DNA of 8,977 nucleotides from the NCBI GenBank assembly GCA_903896775.1, contig CAITZE010000165.1:1-8977 (forward strand), read 5' to 3'. The position numbers were made by a program, and so were the translations under genes. The notes under the pieces were generated by a model. The model was not told where the DNA came from. It saw only the letters and a list, made by a program, of their open reading frames with translations, and searched no databases. Of this stretch, positions 6,580 to 8,977 are shown in pieces. Each line of letters starts with the position of its first letter. The stretch's first letter is position 1. Source of the DNA: an uncultured bacterium. GTDB lineage: Bacteria; Pseudomonadota; Alphaproteobacteria; Rhodospirillales; Rhodospirillaceae.

Positions 6580-8977
6580 ATGCGGGTTCTAATTACACAA
6601 TCGGAGCAAGACGCGAGCGCTTCGACTGCGGCCCTTGAGGCGCGCGGTCATCAGGTGCTGGCCGCGCCATTGATCGTTACCGAACGCCCGCCACCGCCCA
6701 AGATCAATTTAGCCGGCGCGCAGGGCTTTCTGGTGACGGGTGCCGAAGGCGCGCGGGCGTTGGCCGAGAACGTCGGCGTACGCACGTTCCCGGTTTTCGC
6801 TGACAGTGAAGTGACGGCGGCGGCCTTGCGGCGCTTCGGCTTCAAACATGTGGAAGCCGCCAAAGATGAGGGTGCCGATCTCGCGCGATTGGTGGAAAAG
6901 ACAATCAAGCCCGCCGGCGGCGCATTGATTTACGCCTGCAGCACAGCAGCGCCCATAAACCTGTCGGCCATGCTCAGCAACATGGGCTTCGCGGTGCGGG
7001 CCTGGCCGCTTTACACGGTGAAGCGCGTTGAGGAGATGCCGGGGATTTTACGCCAAGCTTTGCAAGACCGCACAATTGATGCCGCGTTGTTTCTGTCGGC
7101 GGACGAGGCGCGGGCCTTTGTTGCCCTCGTGCAGCGCGAAGAATTGGAAGCGATTGTGCGCGAACTTTCCTGCGTCGCGGCAACGCCCGTAGTCGCGGCA
7201 CCCTTGCGCGCGTTGAAACTTGGCGGCGTGAGTGTGCCGCAAGCCGCCGACCTCGATACAGTATTTAGCGCGCTGGATGTGAAACTTGTCGATCGGGTCG
7301 AAGAGGAACGTGCAGAGCGCAACGCTCGCGCCCGGGAAGACGCCGAGCGTAAGCACGCCGAAGAAGAACGCGCCGCGCGCGCGCAAGCCGAACGCGCTGA
7401 GCAGCTGCGCGAACAGGCCGAGAACGAGCGCGTCGAGCGCGAACGGATTATCGCTGAGAAAGCCGCGCGCGAACAAGCAGCCCGCGACAGAGCCGAACAG
7501 GAACGCATTGCGCGCGAACAGGCTGAACGTGAACGCCTCGCGCGTGAGAAGGCTGAGGCCGAGCGCAAGCGTATTGAGGCGGAACAGGCCGAGAAGGAGC
7601 GCAAGGCGCAGCGGGTTGCGGAACAAGAACGCATCGCGCAGGAAAAATCCGCCAAGGAACGCGCAGCGCAAGAGCGCGCCGAACGCGAACGATTAGCGCG
7701 AGAAAGGCTTGTGGCTGAGAAAGCCGAACGCGAGCGTATCGCTGCTGAAAAGGCGGCTACTGAGAAGATTGAACGTGAGCGTCTCGCTAAGGAACGTGCT
7801 GAACAAGAACGCTTAGAGCGCGAGCGGCTGGCGGTTGAGAAAGCGGAACGCGATCGCATCACCGCCGAAAAGGCGTCTGCCGAGAAGGCTGAACGCGAAC
7901 GCGTCGCTCGTGAACGCGCAGAGCAAGAACGCCTAGAACGTGAGCGCCTTGCCCATGAACAAGCCGAACGGGATCGCATCGCGCGTGAGAAAGCCGAGGC
8001 TAAACGCATCGAGCGCGAACGCCTCACGCGAGAACAAGCCGAACGCGAACGGCTCGAGCGAGAGCGTCTCGCTGCGGAAAAAGCAGAACAAGACCGCATC
8101 GCCCACGAGAAATCTGAAGCCGAGCGCCTTGAGCGCGGGCGCCTTGCTCAGGAACAGGCCGAACGTGACGAGATCGAACGAAAGCGCCTTGCCGCCGAAA
8201 AGACGGAACGCGACCGCATCGCCCATGCGAAGGCTGAGGCCGAACGCATCGAGCGCGAGCGCTTTGCGGAAGAACAAGTCGAAGCGAACCGTATTGTGCG
8301 GGAACAGCGCGCTGCGGAGATAGCTGAGCAGGAGCGCATCGAACAGGAACACGCCGCCGCCGCGAAGGCGGAAAAGGCGCGCATCGCTGCCGCCTACGCC
8401 GAAAGCCGGCGCCTTGAAAAAGAACAGGACGCCGAAAAACGAGCCGCGGAAAAAGCCGCGCAACGGCGTTTAAAGCAGGAACAAAGGGCGCTTGAGCGCG
8501 CTGCGCGTCCGCCGTCGGTGAGCTGGGGTCTACGCCTAATGGGCTGGTTGAAACGCCCCGAAGCAGCTGCTGAGAGTTCCAGCCGAACGTGGAAAACGAA
8601 TCTAAATTCCGAATCCGGCGTGAAATCGGGGATTTTCTCCCCTACATCTACGCCAACCATCGCCGTGGCACGAGACGAGTCATCGGCTACAATAGCGCCG
8701 CCGGTTGTGGCGCCGCCCTTGAAAGTAGAGTTGAGACCAGACCCGCCTGAATCTGAACCATCCGCGGTCAAGACGGCCACCCCGCCAGCGAAGGAAGAAC
8801 AGCACGTGCCAGAGAATTCGCCGCCTATGGCAGACGAAACCGCCGCCACACCGCCCGCGACCGAAAGCGGAGCAGACAGCAAGCCTGCCGCGCGTAGTAG
8901 CGGACGGGCCGCACGGTTGCTGGCCGAAGACGCCGCCGATCTGAAAGCCAAGGATCAACGGTTCAAATATTTAGGCC
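6580..8977 (+). CDS. hemD: Uroporphyrinogen-III synthase (HemD) domain fused to a long Glu/Arg-rich helical repeat; C-terminus outside window
   Basis: The frame runs from the ATG at 6580 to the window end: 799 codons, no stop. Residues 1-235 form a HemD domain, which cyclises hydroxymethylbilane to uroporphyrinogen III in haem synthesis. It shows MRVLITQ, FLVTGAEGARAL (50-61), ADSEVTAAALRRFGF (74-88), LIYACSTAA (116-124), GFAVRAWPLYTV (136-147), LFLSADEARAF (170-180) and a closing CVAATPVVAAPLRALKL (197-213). HemD is weakly conserved, so this rests on the overall pattern. Normal HemD is about 240-260 residues. Here residues 238-643 continue as a helix with no Pro, Cys or Trp and one Gly, mostly Glu, Arg, Ala, Lys and Gln. 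SWGLRLMGWLKRPE (648-661) follows, then a Pro/Ser/Thr/Ala-rich linker to about 775 and RAARLLAEDAADLKAKDQRF. No earlier start codon exists before the in-frame stop at 6520. hemC is not adjacent. A membrane segment may follow beyond the edge. Confidence 0.85.
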   Translation, partial: MRVLITQSEQDASASTAALEARGHQVLAAPLIVTERPPPPKINLAGAQGFLVTGAEGARALAENVGVRTFPVFADSEVTAAALRRFGFKHVEAAKDEGADLARLVEKTIKPAGGALIYACSTAAPINLSAMLSNMGFAVRAWPLYTVKRVEEMPGILRQALQDRTIDAALFLSADEARAFVALVQREELEAIVRELSCVAATPVVAAPLRALKLGGVSVPQAADLDTVFSALDVKLVDRVEEERAERNARAREDAERKHAEEERAARAQAERAEQLREQAENERVERERIIAEKAAREQAARDRAEQERIAREQAERERLAREKAEAERKRIEAEQAEKERKAQRVAEQERIAQEKSAKERAAQERAERERLARERLVAEKAERERIAAEKAATEKIERERLAKERAEQERLERERLAVEKAERDRITAEKASAEKAERERVARERAEQERLERERLAHEQAERDRIAREKAEAKRIERERLTREQAERERLERERLAAEKAEQDRIAHEKSEAERLERGRLAQEQAERDEIERKRLAAEKTERDRIAHAKAEAERIERERFAEEQVEANRIVREQRAAEIAEQERIEQEHAAAAKAEKARIAAAYAESRRLEKEQDAEKRAAEKAAQRRLKQEQRALERAARPPSVSWGLRLMGWLKRPEAAAESSSRTWKTNLNSESGVKSGIFSPTSTPTIAVARDESSATIAPPVVAPPLKVELRPDPPESEPSAVKTATPPAKEEQHVPENSPPMADETAATPPATESGADSKPAARSSGRAARLLAEDAADLKAKDQRFKYLG
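7291..8509 (+). other. Long charged alpha-helical region of the HemD fusion (residues about 238-643)
   Basis: About 405 consecutive residues lack proline, cysteine and tryptophan and carry dense alternating Glu and Arg/Lys. Between residues 348 and 642 most hydrophobic residues (Leu, Ile, Ala, Val) fall every fifth position, for example ERERL-ARERL-VAEKA-ERERI. A 5-residue period does not keep one stripe on a helix, unlike the heptads of a standard coiled coil. The many Glu-to-Arg pairs at i/i+4 fit a single stable alpha-helix or a TolA-domain-II-like rod. If fully helical it would be about 60 nm long at 1.5 angstroms per residue. Helicity and length are inferred. Confidence 0.75.
7681..8340 (+). 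repeat. Tandem 120-bp (40-residue) in-frame repeat, 5.5 copies
   Basis: Copies begin at 7681, 7801, 7921, 8041 and 8161, with a half copy at 8281-8340. Each is eight pentads; the consensus begins E-x-E-R-L, E-R-E-R-L, A-x-E-K-A, E-R-D-R-I. The second half runs A-x-E-K-A, E-A-E-R-I, E-R-E-R-L, A-R-E-Q-A. More degenerate pentads extend to both sides (about 7441-7680 and 8341-8500). Copies differ mostly at third codon positions, so they are old and kept at the protein level. No indel breaks the 120-bp register over the whole stretch. Confidence 0.85.
8521..8904 (+). other. Amphipathic stretch and disordered Pro/Ser/Thr-rich linker of the HemD fusion
   Basis: The helix ends at R-P-P (643-645). 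SWGLRLMGWLKRPE follows, with Trp, Leu and Met against Arg and Lys, and could lie on a membrane surface. The next roughly 110 residues are rich in Pro, Ser, Thr, Ala and Glu (for example VAPPLKVELRPDPPESEP) and look disordered. No transmembrane segment is reached before the window ends. Seen in the translation; membrane contact is inference. Confidence 0.5.

Noticed and set aside
6495..6581. 29-residue N-terminal extension of TsaD
   Set aside because: TsaD proteins start within a few residues of the GIETSCDET motif; the extension has no family resemblance and would overlap the hemD start.
7011..8463. Long minus-strand open frames rich in Arg/Ser/Ala or Phe/Leu/Gly opposite the repeat
   Set aside because: They are antisense shadows of the Glu/Arg codon repeat: GAR and CGN codons rarely make stops on the other strand. 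Their low-complexity composition mirrors the repeat and no family is recognisable.
7291..8509. CRISPR array or DNA-level satellite
   Set aside because: The 120-bp units are contiguous, in frame, lack spacers and vary at synonymous sites, so the repeat is a protein feature.
8394..8951. Minus-strand open frame of 185 codons at the right edge
   Set aside because: It overlaps the sense linker of the HemD fusion, has no recognisable domain, and its composition mirrors the Pro/Ala/Glu codons of the sense strand.

Overview
The window looks like a chromosomal segment of an alphaproteobacterium. The reasons are a moderately high GC content, the hallmark genes tsaD, gpsA and a YciI-family gene in one neighbourhood, and a uroporphyrinogen-III synthase (hemD) divergent from tsaD. 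Species cannot be named from the sequence alone. There is no gene-free stretch over 300 bases; the longest gaps are two divergent intergenic regions, 4303-4428 (126 bp) and 6495-6579 (85 bp).

Left part (1-4302), minus strand: a tightly packed run of five genes reading right to left. These are gpsA (glycerol-3-phosphate dehydrogenase), a bifunctional mannose-1-phosphate guanylyltransferase / mannose-6-phosphate isomerase with an unusual Lys/Arg-rich tail, a YciI-family protein, a small Rieske [2Fe-2S] protein, and acs (acetyl-CoA synthetase, whose 3' half lies outside the window). Gaps are 43, 19, 4 and 12 bp, so one transcript is likely.

Middle (4429-6494): a plus-strand UDP-glucuronate 4-epimerase-like gene converges on minus-strand tsaD. 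The two stop codons overlap inside a perfect 14-bp palindrome. The sugar-nucleotide genes (epimerase and ManC/AlgA type) flank gpsA and interrupt what in many alphaproteobacteria is a tsaD-gpsA-yciI string. They probably supply precursors (GDP-mannose, UDP-galacturonate) for surface polysaccharide.

Right part (6580-8977), plus strand: the most unusual object. An open frame of at least 799 codons starts as a HemD (uroporphyrinogen-III synthase) domain of about 235 residues. It runs without a break into a proline-free, cysteine-free, Glu/Arg/Ala-rich helix of about 405 residues. The helix is built on a 5-residue period nested in a 40-residue (120-bp) repeat. A short Trp-containing amphipathic-looking stretch and a Pro/Ser/Thr-rich linker follow, and the frame is still open at the window edge. 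Because it runs off the edge it is easily missed, and the antisense frames of the repeat give long false ORFs. It could tether a haem-biosynthesis enzyme to a membrane or scaffold module; the missing C-terminus will decide that.
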